Origin: a virus
Reading direction: 5' to 3' (one strand)
IMG/VR virus record: IMGVR_UViG_3300035703_000010
Span: 62,001 to 126,000 of that record
DNA length: 64,000 bases
Of the stretch, positions 9,752 through 19,174 are shown one piece after another. Position 1 is the first letter of the stretch. Each line of letters opens with the position of its first letter. Under the pieces are notes generated by a model. It was not told where the DNA came from. It worked only from the letters and a program-made list of their open reading frames with translations, and did no database searches. Both the position numbers and the translations under genes were made by a program.

Positions 9752-12700
9752 ATGGCTATTATAGCTCATATTGCCGACGTTCACTGGCGCGGATTAAGTC
9801 GACACGATGAATATCGTGAAGTATTTTCCTCTTTTATTAAAGAGTGCAAGAAAAATCGTGTAGAACACATTTTTGTTGGTGGAGATATCTTCCATACAAA
9901 GACTTCAGGAATTTCTCCTGAATATATTGATCAATTAACTTGGTGGCTTGAGTCTATGTCTGAAGTCGCTAAAGTTCATTTAACGCTTGGAAATCATGAC
10001 GGAAACTTGACAAATCTAACAAGGCAAGACGCCGTATCTCCTATTGTTCAAGCGCTTAACAATAAAAATGTCTTCTTGTATAAGAAAAGCGGAGTATACG
10101 AATTTTCTTCAGGTTTTAATTGGTGCGTCTACAGCCTCTTTGATGAAGAAGGATGGGATAGCGTAAAACCAGAGCCCGGAAAAATTAATATTGCTTGTTA
10201 TCATGGTGCAGTGTTAGGATGCATGACGGAGTCTGGATGGGAGATTGATGAATCTCATATTAAAGTAGATTTTTTTAAAGATTATCCTTTCGCATTTTTA
10301 GGTGACATTCATCAAATGCAATATTTGGGATACAGGGAAGATGTAAGTGGGAATAAAAAACCATGGATAGCTTATCCAGGAACTCCAATACAACAAAATT
10401 ATGCTGAAGAGCTTGATCATGGGTATCTGTTATGGGATATTAAATCTCAAGATAATTGGGATGTAACTTTTAAAAAGTTACCTAATCCAAAACCTTATGT
10501 TACTATTCAATGGGTTGGTTCAAAAAAAGATTTCTTAAAAGAAGCTTCAAAATATCCAAAGCAAACAAGATTTCGTATCAAATCCGCAATTGATCTCTCT
10601 CAAGACGATGTTTCATTTTTAACAGAAACTTTGAAGTCGAGTTATTCTGCTACTGAAGTAACGTTTAAGTCTGAATATAGAGCAGAAAGCGAAACAATAA
10701 AAGCTGGATCATCTACAATTGCAAAATCTGATTTGACTTCATCAGATGTAATTTTAGGATTAATTCAAACTTACTGCAAAGAGAATGGAAATTCTGATGC
10801 AGACTGGGAAAGCATATCTTCTCAAATAAAAAAGTACATGTCAACAGTCGCATCATCTGATGACTATGTTAAAGGTTCAAAGTGGTCTTTAAAACACTTG
10901 AAGTGGGACAACACGTTTGGGTATGGAGAAGACAACGAAATTGATTTTTCAAAGCTAAATGGAATCGTAGGCATATTTGGATCTAACAGAATCGGTAAAT
11001 CGTCCATTGTCGGAACAATGATGTATTCATTGTTTAACTCTACTGACAGAGGATCTATAAAGAATCTTCACGTTTGTAATATTAGAAAAAACTATTGTTC
11101 AGCAAGAGCGATTTTTGAGCATAATGGAAAGCTTTATATTACTGAGCGACAAACAACAAAATCGATTACAAAAAAAGGTATCGTAAATGCTTCTACTTCA
11201 TTGAATTTTTTTAGAATGAGAGATGATGGTGAAGTTGACGATCTTTGTGACGATATTCGTACAGGAACAGAAAAAGTAATTAGAAATCTTATCGGCAGTA
11301 GCGAAGATTTTTCATTGACATCTTTATCAGCGCAAGGAGATATCAACGCTTTTATCCACCAAGGTTCAACAAAACGACGAGCATCTTTGTCAAGGTTTTT
11401 AGGATTAGACATTTTTGATAAAATGTGTGATCTTTCATCGAAGGATCTAAGCACTTACAAGGCTCAATTAAAAAACTTTCCAGAAAAAAACTGGGATGAA
11501 TTGAAGCTTATAAATGAGTCAAAAACTGTAGACATGTCTAACAAATTAGATGAGTTAGTCTCTTATATTTCAGATGCTCAAAATAAATGCAGCGAGCTTC
11601 GTTCTCAGCTATCGACTCACCAAGGGCATAAAGCTGTTACTGTTCATGATGTTGAAATACAAGAAAAAAGAGTTAACTCATTAACAGTATCATGCAATGA
11701 AGCTTGTTCTAAGATTGATGTTCTAAAAGATGATATTAATAGCTTATCAGAAAAGCTGAAGATAGTCGAAGAAGTACAGTCTTCTGATAATGTTGAAGAT
11801 TTAAAAAACAAGCTATCAATGATTGATTCATTAGAAAAATCAATTTTAGAAATTCAGCATCTTCATGAAAAAGAAACAACTCTATTAAAGTCTCAACAAA
11901 AGTCTCTAAAAATTTTAGATGAAGTACCATGTGGAGATGATTATCCAACATGCAAATTTATTAAAGATGCTCATCAAAACAAAGAAAAAATTTCTTTGCA
12001 AGAAGAAAAAACAAGATCTTTGTTAAAGAAGCTAAATGAATTGAATGATGCATTGAAAGTTTTAGAAAAGGATTCTTTAATTTCAAAGCTTAGTAAGCTT
12101 GAAAAAGCTTCAACGCTATCTTCAAAGCTTCATTTAGAAATCTCAAAGAAAGAAACGGAAATTGAAAAGATACGCTCAACATGTGATGTTACAACAGATC
12201 TGTTGAAAGACGCTAAGCAACGTTTGGATGACCTTAAAGAGGCATTAAAAAATGATGAAAATTCAGAGGTTGTTTCTTTAAGATCAAAAATTGAAACATT
12301 GTCTAGGTCAATTAAGGAATGGGATGAGCAAAGAATGACATTAGCGACACAACGTGGTCGTCTTATGTCTGAACTTGAAAAGCTTGAATCTGAAAAATCA
12401 GCTAGAGATAACTTGCTGAAAAGTATGAAAACTTATGAAATTATCTCTTCTGCTTTTTCTAAAAAAGGAATACCTTTAATCATCACAAGATCTCAAATAC
12501 CTGTTATTAATGCAGAAATATCAAAAATTTTGCATGGTATCGTAGACTTTTCAGTAGAATTAGAAAATGATGATGATTCTGATGCTTCTGAAATATACAT
12601 CAATTATGGAGATTCTAGAAGAATCATAGAATTATGTAGCGGCATGGAAAAAACAATCGCGTCAATTGCATTAAGAGTTGCTTTGATCAATATTTCTTCA

Positions 12701-12910
12701 ATGTCAAAATCAGACATGTTTGTAATAGATGAAGGGTTTGGAACACTTGATGATGCAGGAGTTGAAGCTTGTAATAGACTCTTGACCAGTCTTAAGAAAT
12801 ATTTTAGATTAATTTTAGTTATAACTCACGTTGATGGTATAAAAGATATAGCTGATCACGTTTTAGAAATAACTAAAAATGAAAAAGATTCAAGGGTTGT
12901 TTACGTATGA
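9752..12910 (+). CDS. Fused Mre11-Rad50 (SbcD-SbcC, gp47-gp46) recombination nuclease/ATPase
   Basis: A 1052-residue protein joining two proteins that T4 encodes separately. Residues 1 to about 340 form a calcineurin-like Mre11/SbcD nuclease: HIADVHW, FVGGDIFH, LGNHDG, CYHGAV and FLGDIHQ supply the metal ligands. From about residue 380 an SMC/Rad50-type ATPase begins, with Walker A GSNRIGKSS near residue 408, a long heptad-rich coiled coil interrupted by a cysteine hook (CGDDYPTC, about 726-733), the ABC signature CSGMEK near 962 and Walker B MFVIDEGFG near 989. It should process DNA ends for recombination-dependent replication. There is no stop or frameshift between the halves. The gene ends by overlapping the next start by 4 bp. 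Confidence 0.85.
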   Translation: MAIIAHIADVHWRGLSRHDEYREVFSSFIKECKKNRVEHIFVGGDIFHTKTSGISPEYIDQLTWWLESMSEVAKVHLTLGNHDGNLTNLTRQDAVSPIVQALNNKNVFLYKKSGVYEFSSGFNWCVYSLFDEEGWDSVKPEPGKINIACYHGAVLGCMTESGWEIDESHIKVDFFKDYPFAFLGDIHQMQYLGYREDVSGNKKPWIAYPGTPIQQNYAEELDHGYLLWDIKSQDNWDVTFKKLPNPKPYVTIQWVGSKKDFLKEASKYPKQTRFRIKSAIDLSQDDVSFLTETLKSSYSATEVTFKSEYRAESETIKAGSSTIAKSDLTSSDVILGLIQTYCKENGNSDADWESISSQIKKYMSTVASSDDYVKGSKWSLKHLKWDNTFGYGEDNEIDFSKLNGIVGIFGSNRIGKSSIVGTMMYSLFNSTDRGSIKNLHVCNIRKNYCSARAIFEHNGKLYITERQTTKSITKKGIVNASTSLNFFRMRDDGEVDDLCDDIRTGTEKVIRNLIGSSEDFSLTSLSAQGDINAFIHQGSTKRRASLSRFLGLDIFDKMCDLSSKDLSTYKAQLKNFPEKNWDELKLINESKTVDMSNKLDELVSYISDAQNKCSELRSQLSTHQGHKAVTVHDVEIQEKRVNSLTVSCNEACSKIDVLKDDINSLSEKLKIVEEVQSSDNVEDLKNKLSMIDSLEKSILEIQHLHEKETTLLKSQQKSLKILDEVPCGDDYPTCKFIKDAHQNKEKISLQEEKTRSLLKKLNELNDALKVLEKDSLISKLSKLEKASTLSSKLHLEISKKETEIEKIRSTCDVTTDLLKDAKQRLDDLKEALKNDENSEVVSLRSKIETLSRSIKEWDEQRMTLATQRGRLMSELEKLESEKSARDNLLKSMKTYEIISSAFSKKGIPLIITRSQIPVINAEISKILHGIVDFSVELENDDDSDASEIYINYGDSRRIIELCSGMEKTIASIALRVALINISSMSKSDMFVIDEGFGTLDDAGVEACNRLLTSLKKYFRLILVITHVDGIKDIADHVLEITKNEKDSRVVYV

Positions 12911-13206
12911 GTGAATGGAAACCATATCTTAATGATAGAGTTATAAAAAAGTGTGAAGGTTTTTACGTAATAAAACCTGCTGAAGATAGAGAATTTGTGC
13001 CAATAGCATGTCCAGTTTGCGATTATTTAATGAGATCTTCAGATGATGAAAAATCCTATAGGCAATTTAGTTGTTGTGAAAGTTGCGAAACATATTGGGC
13101 ACGCCCCAATCTTACAGCATGGAGAAATGGGTGGAGACCAGACAAAAAAGATGTATTAAAAAAGTTCTCTGAAGGAAAAAAGATATCTGTTGGTGTACAC
13201 ATTTGA
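12907..13206 (+). CDS. Small zinc-ribbon protein
   Basis: A 99-residue protein whose ATG overlaps the stop of the fused nuclease gene (ATGA), so translation is probably coupled. Two cysteine knuckles are visible: CPVC at about residues 35-38 and CCESC at about 57-61, suggesting a single zinc ribbon. The surrounding sequence is rich in Trp and charged residues. The position suggests a partner or regulator in DNA metabolism, but no specific function can be assigned. Confidence 0.65.
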   Translation: MSEWKPYLNDRVIKKCEGFYVIKPAEDREFVPIACPVCDYLMRSSDDEKSYRQFSCCESCETYWARPNLTAWRNGWRPDKKDVLKKFSEGKKISVGVHI

Positions 13207-13239
13207 TTTGTCTCAATATTTAATTGGTAGAGATATAAT

Positions 13240-13620
13240 ATGTCAGACTTAGATTATAACGCTTTAGGTCAAGCTATAGACACAACGTGGGGTAAATCAT
13301 CATCTCCAATCGTCAATTCTTTTTCAGTGAAAATGTCTTTAATTGGACCTGATATGCTAAGAGTTTCATATCAAACCATAGTCAATTTTGCTTCTGAAAG
13401 ACAAATGCTTCAAGTGAAGATTAAAGAACAAGAATTATCTTCTGGTAACATTAAAACAGTCCTTGATGCTGTGAAAAATAGTTACAAGGATTTAACTTCT
13501 AAAACTCTTAAGTTAAAAGAAGTTAGTTCTGGAGACTCTGTAGAAATTATTGGAATGGCAGTGCATAATCCAAAGAAAACAGCAATCTATAGAAAAAATG
13601 TTATGTTTGAAGTAGGATGA
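13240..13620 (+). CDS. Unknown protein immediately upstream of terminase
   Basis: A 126-residue protein starting at ATG 13240, with no recognised domain. It reads as a mixed alpha/beta protein with a strand FSVKMSLIGPDMLRVSY near residues 28-44 and a final strand ending in VMFEVG. The stop is one base before the terminase start, so the two are co-translated. In T4 the small terminase subunit (gp16) occupies this place, but the sequence does not show the expected coiled-coil oligomerisation segment, so I do not make that assignment. Confidence 0.6.
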   Translation: MSDLDYNALGQAIDTTWGKSSSPIVNSFSVKMSLIGPDMLRVSYQTIVNFASERQMLQVKIKEQELSSGNIKTVLDAVKNSYKDLTSKTLKLKEVSSGDSVEIIGMAVHNPKKTAIYRKNVMFEVG

Positions 13621-13621
13621 A

Positions 13622-15256
13622 ATGCAAGACAAACCGCTGACTAAACAACAACAAGTTAATGAAATTGTACGTTGCGGAAAAGATCCTGCATATTTCATAA
13701 AAAAATACGCTAAAATACAACATCCATTAAAAGGGACAATACCTTTTGAGCTGTATCCTTTTCAAGAAGATTGCTTAAACGATTTTCAAAACAATCGTTT
13801 CAATATAGTTCTTAAATCTCGTCAGCTAGGTTTATCCACAGTCTCAGCTGCATATGCTACATGGATGGCGATCTTTTATAAAGATAAAAACATTCTTGTA
13901 ATTGCAACAAAATTAGCTACTGCTCAAAACTTTATTAGAAAAGTTCATGTAATGCTTCAATCGCTTCCTAAGTGGTTGTTAATGCCAAAATTTGAACCTT
14001 CAAAACAACAAATTTCTTTTAGTAATGGATCTATAGTAAAGGCAGTTCCAACTTCTGAAGATGCAGGACGTTCTGAATCTCTTTCATTATTAATTGTTGA
14101 CGAATGTGCATTTATTCGAGACTTTGACACGATATGGACAGGTCTTTATCCTACATTGACGACTGGTGGTAATGCTATCTTAATTTCTTCTCCAAATGGT
14201 GTAGGTGGACTATATTATCGATTGTGGGTAGAAGCAGAAGCTGGAACAAATGAGTTTAACCCAATTAGACTTCCATGGACTGTTCATCCTGAACACGATG
14301 AAGAATGGTTCATCAAGGAAACTAGGAATTTACCAAAACGAAAAGTAAGTCAAGAGTATTTATGCGACTTCATTTCTTCTGGTGATACGTTCTTACAATC
14401 TGAAGATCTAGAAGATCTCAGATCTATGATTAGGCACCCTATTGAAAAAGCTGGGTTTGATAGAAATATTTGGGTATGGGAACAGCCTGAAATTGAAAAA
14501 AGCTATGTTATTTCAGCCGACGTAGCTAGAGGAGATGCGTCTGATTATTCTGCATTTCATGTTATAAACCAAAAAACATGTGAAGTTGTTGCTGAGTATA
14601 TGGGTAAGATACCCCCCGAAAAGTTTGCAGATTTGCTTTCAGAATGGGGTAAGAAGTATAATAACGCTTTAATATGTCCAGAAAATAATACCTTTGGCTA
14701 CTTCGTTAACGTAAAACTTAGAGATACTGGATATCAAAGACTTTATTACTCAGGGCACAGAGGAGATCCATTTACTTATTCCCCAGTTACTCAAGACGAA
14801 TTACCAGGGTTTCAAACAAACCAAAAATCCCGTGTACAAATCCTTACAAAATTAGAGGAATTAATCCGTAACAAGACTTTAAAGAGTCATTCTCAAAGGC
14901 TTTATGATCAGCTACAGGCCTTTATATGGAACGGCAATAAACCAATGGCTTCAAAGGATAGCCATGATGACTTAATCATGAGTCTTGCTATAGGAACGTG
15001 GCTAACTGAAGGCGGTACAGGAAATAATGATGCTGGTTACGCAATGGCCATGGCGATGTTAAAAGCGACTGGCGTTTCGAGTATTGACGCTAGAGCAATA
15101 CCGAACAATCCAACTTATGCATTAGGGTCAAATTCAAAAGGCCAAAACCAAATTAATCATTCAAATGTGTATAAGCTTAGAGAAGCTTCACAAGTAAAAC
15201 ACTTAGATCCAAAAGCAAGTCATGGTATGGATGATTTAACGTGGTTATACAAGTGA
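13622..15256 (+). CDS. Terminase large subunit (gp17-like)
   Basis: A 544-residue packaging motor. The ATPase half shows an adenine-binding YPFQEDCL, Walker A as SRQLGLST (about residues 66-73), Walker B LLIVDECAF (about 157-165) and a coupling motif ISSPNGVGG. The RNase H-like nuclease half has SADVARGDASD (about 298-308), an acidic strand CPENNTFG and a final SHDDLIMSLAIG near residue 446. It cuts concatemeric DNA and pumps it into the prohead through the portal. The size is slightly below T4 gp17 (610). It starts at ATG 13622, one base after the preceding stop. The portal gene is two genes downstream. Confidence 0.95.
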   Translation: MQDKPLTKQQQVNEIVRCGKDPAYFIKKYAKIQHPLKGTIPFELYPFQEDCLNDFQNNRFNIVLKSRQLGLSTVSAAYATWMAIFYKDKNILVIATKLATAQNFIRKVHVMLQSLPKWLLMPKFEPSKQQISFSNGSIVKAVPTSEDAGRSESLSLLIVDECAFIRDFDTIWTGLYPTLTTGGNAILISSPNGVGGLYYRLWVEAEAGTNEFNPIRLPWTVHPEHDEEWFIKETRNLPKRKVSQEYLCDFISSGDTFLQSEDLEDLRSMIRHPIEKAGFDRNIWVWEQPEIEKSYVISADVARGDASDYSAFHVINQKTCEVVAEYMGKIPPEKFADLLSEWGKKYNNALICPENNTFGYFVNVKLRDTGYQRLYYSGHRGDPFTYSPVTQDELPGFQTNQKSRVQILTKLEELIRNKTLKSHSQRLYDQLQAFIWNGNKPMASKDSHDDLIMSLAIGTWLTEGGTGNNDAGYAMAMAMLKATGVSSIDARAIPNNPTYALGSNSKGQNQINHSNVYKLREASQVKHLDPKASHGMDDLTWLYK

Positions 15257-15289
15257 GAGTATACATATAAGCATTTCAGGAGTTTAAAA

Positions 15290-15592
15290 ATGGTATTTAA
15301 TAAAACAAAATTAATAAAGTCTTTAAATGAAGATGCAAAGTTTATCTATGAAGGACTAAATTCTCAAGAAGCTAGAGATTTATTTAAATGCGTCACGGAT
15401 CTTTATGAAGAAGTTAATGAATTTGAAAGTTCTGCACCTTCTGCAGCAATTGATGCATTGTCTCCTCATTTGACACGAGTTAAAGACATGCTTGAAACTA
15501 TGATGCAAAATCCAATGAATTACGTTTCTGATGCTAAGCAAGAAGATGAATCAGTTCCACAAAAAGTCATATTAAAGCCTTCTAAGGGTTGA
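15290..15592 (+). CDS. Small acidic protein between terminase and portal
   Basis: A 100-residue, mostly helical acidic protein starting at ATG 15290, preceded by an AGGAG ribosome binding site. The central part has heptad-like spacing (LFKCVTDLYEEVNEFE) and the tail is polar with a final PSKG. No domain is recognised. Its place between terminase and portal suggests a role in packaging or portal assembly, but that rests on position alone. Confidence 0.6.
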   Translation: MVFNKTKLIKSLNEDAKFIYEGLNSQEARDLFKCVTDLYEEVNEFESSAPSAAIDALSPHLTRVKDMLETMMQNPMNYVSDAKQEDESVPQKVILKPSKG

Positions 15593-15649
15593 TTTTTTTA
15601 ATCAAACAATAATTTAAGTTTTATAATACTAAAAAGTTGAAGGCAAAAA

Positions 15650-17626
15650 GTGTCTAAAGAAAATAAAAATTTATTTCAAAGATTAAGTCGTTTATTTAAA
15701 AGCGGCCCTGTCGTAAAAAGAAAAGTAAAATCTCTTGACACTACTATTGCAGTCGCTGATAAAGTTAAATCATCAGGGGCTCTTCTTTTTCAAAGATCGA
15801 CGTCTCCTACATATTCAGTAATAACTGCTAATTCCTATAATCTCTCCGAGCGCTTGATGAGATATCAAGATTTTCAAGAGATGGAATACACTGCTGAAAT
15901 TGCAGCAGCGATGGACATTTATGCTGATGAAACTGTCGCACAAGATGATAAAGGAAGAGTTCTTCACATCTATTCTGATGATGAAAAAATAAGGGATATT
16001 CTTGAAGATCTTTTTTATAACGTTCTAAACGTAGAATTTAATTTAAGATCATGGGCTAGAAACTTAGTTAAATACGGAGATTTTTTCCTTTATAACGACG
16101 TTTCTCCCACACAAGGCGTCGTTCATGCATTTCCTATTCCTGTAAACGAAATAGAACGTGAAGAAAACTATGACCGTGAAGATCCTTTTGCAGTTAGATA
16201 TAGATGGTCTACTTTAGGAAATAGAACACTAGAAAATTGGGAAGTTACACATTTTAGGTTGTTAGGAAATGATATGTTTCTTCCTTACGGTTCATCTTTA
16301 ATCGAACCAGCAAGAAGAATTTGGAGACAATTGATTCTTCTTGAAGATGCTATGCTCGTTTATAGAATCGTTCGTGCGCCTGAAAGGCGTGTATTTTATA
16401 TAGACGTTGCTAACATACCTCCAGAAAACGTACCGATGTATGTTGAAGAACAACGTAAGAATCTTCGAACGAATCAAGTTATTGATCGTAATACTGGAAG
16501 AGTAGACTTGCGTTATTCTCCATTAAGCGTTGAAGATGATTATTTTATTGCAGTTCGCGGCGGAGAGTCTGGAACTAAAATTGATACGCTTTCAGGAGGT
16601 CAAAATGCTGCGACCGTTGAAGACGTACAGTACATGCAAAAGAAGTTATTTGCTGCATTAAAAGTTCCAAGAGCATACCTTGGATATGATGAAATGTTGT
16701 CTTCTAAGGCTACATTAGCTCAAGAAGACATACGTTTTTCTAGAACAATTAACGTAATTCAAAAAACTTTTATATCAGAACTTAATAAGTTAGCAATCAT
16801 TCATTTATATTCTAACGGTTATGATGGAGAAGAATTACAAAACTTTACATTAAGACTTTCAAATCCTTCAACAATCGCTCAGCAACAAAAACTTGAACTG
16901 TGGAAATCTAAGTTTGAAATTGGAGGCGCTCTTCCTGAAGGAATGGGAAGCAGAAGATTTGTTCAACGAGAGATTTGGGGTCTTAACGATGAGCAAATCG
17001 ATGAGATGAATGCTCAACGTTTGAAAGAAAAAATCACTGATCTAGGTATTGAAGGCGCGAAGGCAGAAGGTGGGGAAGAAGGCGGAGAAGCTGCTGGTGG
17101 AGCTGAAGATCTATTCGGAGGCGGAGAAGCTGGACCTGAAACAGGTGGCGAAGAACCAGCTGCTGGTGGAGAAACAGAAGAGGAAGAACTAACGGCTTCT
17201 GATGATGCTGCGGATGACGCAGGATTAGGAACTAAGCTTTTGATGTCTGGAGATATAGACGATGATATTTTGCCAAACCTAGATGAAAAAGACAAGCTTC
17301 CTGTATCACCAGGTGCTTATGCAAAAAAATACATGTATAACAGAAAAAGAAGAAAAGTGCAAAAGCACATGCCTGATTTTAATAAAATGTTATCATCAAA
17401 GAACCAATCCTTGTCAGATCCTAATGACAAAAATTGGATAAAAAGTTTAGTTAGCGATCCTTTTGGTGAATCAGTTAGCTTTGACGGTTCTTCATCTTCA
17501 CAGCCACCTTTGTCACCAAATATGATTTCTACCTTAAAAAGAATGACAAATTCTCTAGGAATTGCAAAAAAACAAGAAGGGCTTTTAGTAGAAAATCAAG
17601 AAATAGATATTGATATAAAAGAATAA
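15650..17626 (+). CDS. Portal protein (gp20-like)
   Basis: A 658-residue protein starting at GTG 15650 after a GAAGG ribosome binding site. The body matches T4-type portals: YQDFQEMEYTAEIAAAMDIY (residues 73-92), the clip/stem region with WRQLILLEDAMLVYRIVRAP, and FFAALKVPRAYLGYDE-like wing sequence (here LFAALKVPRAYLGYDE) followed by ALKS-type helices. Twelve copies should form the ring through which DNA enters and leaves the head. An unusual feature is the region from about residue 465 to 525, a low-complexity stretch of Gly, Glu and Ala that is absent from T4 gp20 and probably disordered. Confidence 0.93.
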   Translation: MSKENKNLFQRLSRLFKSGPVVKRKVKSLDTTIAVADKVKSSGALLFQRSTSPTYSVITANSYNLSERLMRYQDFQEMEYTAEIAAAMDIYADETVAQDDKGRVLHIYSDDEKIRDILEDLFYNVLNVEFNLRSWARNLVKYGDFFLYNDVSPTQGVVHAFPIPVNEIEREENYDREDPFAVRYRWSTLGNRTLENWEVTHFRLLGNDMFLPYGSSLIEPARRIWRQLILLEDAMLVYRIVRAPERRVFYIDVANIPPENVPMYVEEQRKNLRTNQVIDRNTGRVDLRYSPLSVEDDYFIAVRGGESGTKIDTLSGGQNAATVEDVQYMQKKLFAALKVPRAYLGYDEMLSSKATLAQEDIRFSRTINVIQKTFISELNKLAIIHLYSNGYDGEELQNFTLRLSNPSTIAQQQKLELWKSKFEIGGALPEGMGSRRFVQREIWGLNDEQIDEMNAQRLKEKITDLGIEGAKAEGGEEGGEAAGGAEDLFGGGEAGPETGGEEPAAGGETEEEELTASDDAADDAGLGTKLLMSGDIDDDILPNLDEKDKLPVSPGAYAKKYMYNRKRRKVQKHMPDFNKMLSSKNQSLSDPNDKNWIKSLVSDPFGESVSFDGSSSSQPPLSPNMISTLKRMTNSLGIAKKQEGLLVENQEIDIDIKE

Positions 17627-17712
17627 TAAAAATTTTTATTAAATAATTTCTATTTCTTAATTACATTATATTATTTATTTTTTGTAACCACACAAGAAAG
17701 GATCTGACCTTA

Positions 17713-18570
17713 ATGTCGGCTCATAATAAGAAAAGAAACACTGGCTTGTTGTATGAATTTTTAATAAAGACGATATCACAAGCATTAGTAGATGATGATA
17801 AAAAAAGATCATCAAAAGCATTAAAGATAGTAAAAACTCATTTTAAGCCAGGAACAGAGTTATATAAAGAATTTAGATTAGTAAATTCTATAATGAAAAC
17901 TACTGTTAGTTCAGAGGCTGTTGCTTCATCAATTTTAAATGAAGCTAAATCTGCCGCAAGATCGCATGACTTAAATGCTCTTGATAAAGAAAAATCATTA
18001 TTGATTAGGTCAATAAACCACCAATTAAATGATGATAATTTTTATGATCAACATATTTCCGAATATAGAACTTTCGCTACAATTCAAAATCTCTTGAATG
18101 ACTGGAGATCAAAGTCTCCAGATTTATCAAGAATGGCAGAATATGAGGATCAGCTTGTTCGTTGGCTTGTGACTCAAAAGCAAGAGAAAAAAGATCATAT
18201 TGTCGTTGAAGGGTCTACTGGTTCTAGCAGACTTTTAATGAAAATCATGATGAAAAAGCTAGGCGAAAAATATGATAACGCTTTGACAAATGAGCAGAAA
18301 TCTTTGATAAAAGCATACGCATTTTCATCTGCAAATGACGATGACAAAACTATTTTATTGAAATTAAATGAAATAAAGCAAAAGCTTGTTGCATCGATAG
18401 ATTCATACATTTCAGAAAATTCTAGAGATGAAAAATACTTGTCTGACAAATTAAACCAAGTTAGATCAAGTCTTTTAGTTGAACACACTAAAGTTGATGA
18501 TTCGATAGTTGCTGAATACATGTTATACATCAAATTAATTGATGAATTGTCAGGAGGGGAAAATGTCTGA
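17713..18570 (+). CDS. Helical protein, possible prohead core component
   Basis: A 285-residue, highly charged and mostly alpha-helical protein starting at ATG 17713. It has no recognised domain. It lies between portal and prohead protease, the place of the small core genes 67 and 68 in T4, and its stop overlaps the protease start by 8 bp, so translation is coupled. The upstream gap of 86 bp is extremely AT-rich and contains a 16-bp palindrome at 17625-17640. A scaffold or core role is inferred from position and composition only. Confidence 0.6.
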   Translation: MSAHNKKRNTGLLYEFLIKTISQALVDDDKKRSSKALKIVKTHFKPGTELYKEFRLVNSIMKTTVSSEAVASSILNEAKSAARSHDLNALDKEKSLLIRSINHQLNDDNFYDQHISEYRTFATIQNLLNDWRSKSPDLSRMAEYEDQLVRWLVTQKQEKKDHIVVEGSTGSSRLLMKIMMKKLGEKYDNALTNEQKSLIKAYAFSSANDDDKTILLKLNEIKQKLVASIDSYISENSRDEKYLSDKLNQVRSSLLVEHTKVDDSIVAEYMLYIKLIDELSGGENV

Positions 18571-19174
18571 CTTAAGATTATTAAATTCATACCAAATTTT
18601 TGATTATACTCCTGAAAAAATAAGAGAAGCAAGAGAAGAAAATTCTGGAAAAATTGTCATGAAAGGAATTCTTCAAAAGTCTGACACTCTTAATCAGAAT
18701 GGAAGAATTTATCCTAGAGTTGTTTTAGAACGCGAAGTAAGAAATTATCAAAAATTTATAGTAGAAAATAGAGCGCTCGGCGAACTAGACCATCCAGATT
18801 CTTCAGTTGTTAATTTAAAGAATGTTTCTCATATTGTAAGAGAAGCATATTTAGACGGTGATGTTGTTTATGGCTCTGTAGAGATACTAGACACTCCATC
18901 AGGAAAAATCTTACAGTCTTTAGTAGAAAGCGGAGTGAAATTAGGAATTTCATCAAGAGGCGTAGGAACGACCAAGAAGCAAGGCGACTATCAAATAGTC
19001 CAAGATGATTTTCAATTAATTTGTTGGGACTTTGTTTCTGAACCTTCAACTCCAGGAGCATTTATGATGGCTGAAGGAAGACAAATTAATCCAGAAGAAT
19101 TGCAAAAAGTATTCACAAAGTCAGATAGAATTGATAGAATTCTAAACGACATTTTAGTTTCGAAAGGTAAATGA
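18563..19174 (+). CDS. Prohead maturation protease (gp21-like)
   Basis: A 203-residue serine protease of the T4 gp21 group. The catalytic histidine lies in ALGELDHP (His77), the nucleophile in KLGISSRGVG (Ser130 or Ser131), and VNLKNVSHIV links them in the pattern typical of the family. It cleaves scaffold and capsid precursor peptides after Glu at L/I-x-E sites. I choose ATG 18563 because a strong AGGAGGGG lies just before it; a longer frame from TTG 18539 would place that ribosome binding site inside the gene. The start overlaps the previous gene by 8 bp and the end overlaps the next by 4 bp. Confidence 0.92.
   Translation: MSDLRLLNSYQIFDYTPEKIREAREENSGKIVMKGILQKSDTLNQNGRIYPRVVLEREVRNYQKFIVENRALGELDHPDSSVVNLKNVSHIVREAYLDGDVVYGSVEILDTPSGKILQSLVESGVKLGISSRGVGTTKKQGDYQIVQDDFQLICWDFVSEPSTPGAFMMAEGRQINPEELQKVFTKSDRIDRILNDILVSKGK

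Noticed and set aside
15589-15605. Hairpin TTGATT/AATCAA after the small gene before the portal
   Set aside because: Only 6 A/T-rich pairs and no T-run after it, too weak for a terminator call.
17014-17295. Minus-strand frame of 93 codons opposite the portal gene
   Set aside because: It mirrors the Gly/Glu/Ala-rich low-complexity part of the portal gene; composition (Ser/Pro/Ala) is what that produces by chance.
17625-17640. 16-bp palindrome after the portal gene
   Set aside because: It consists only of A and T in a very AT-rich gap, so chance is likely; it is mentioned under the neighbouring gene only.
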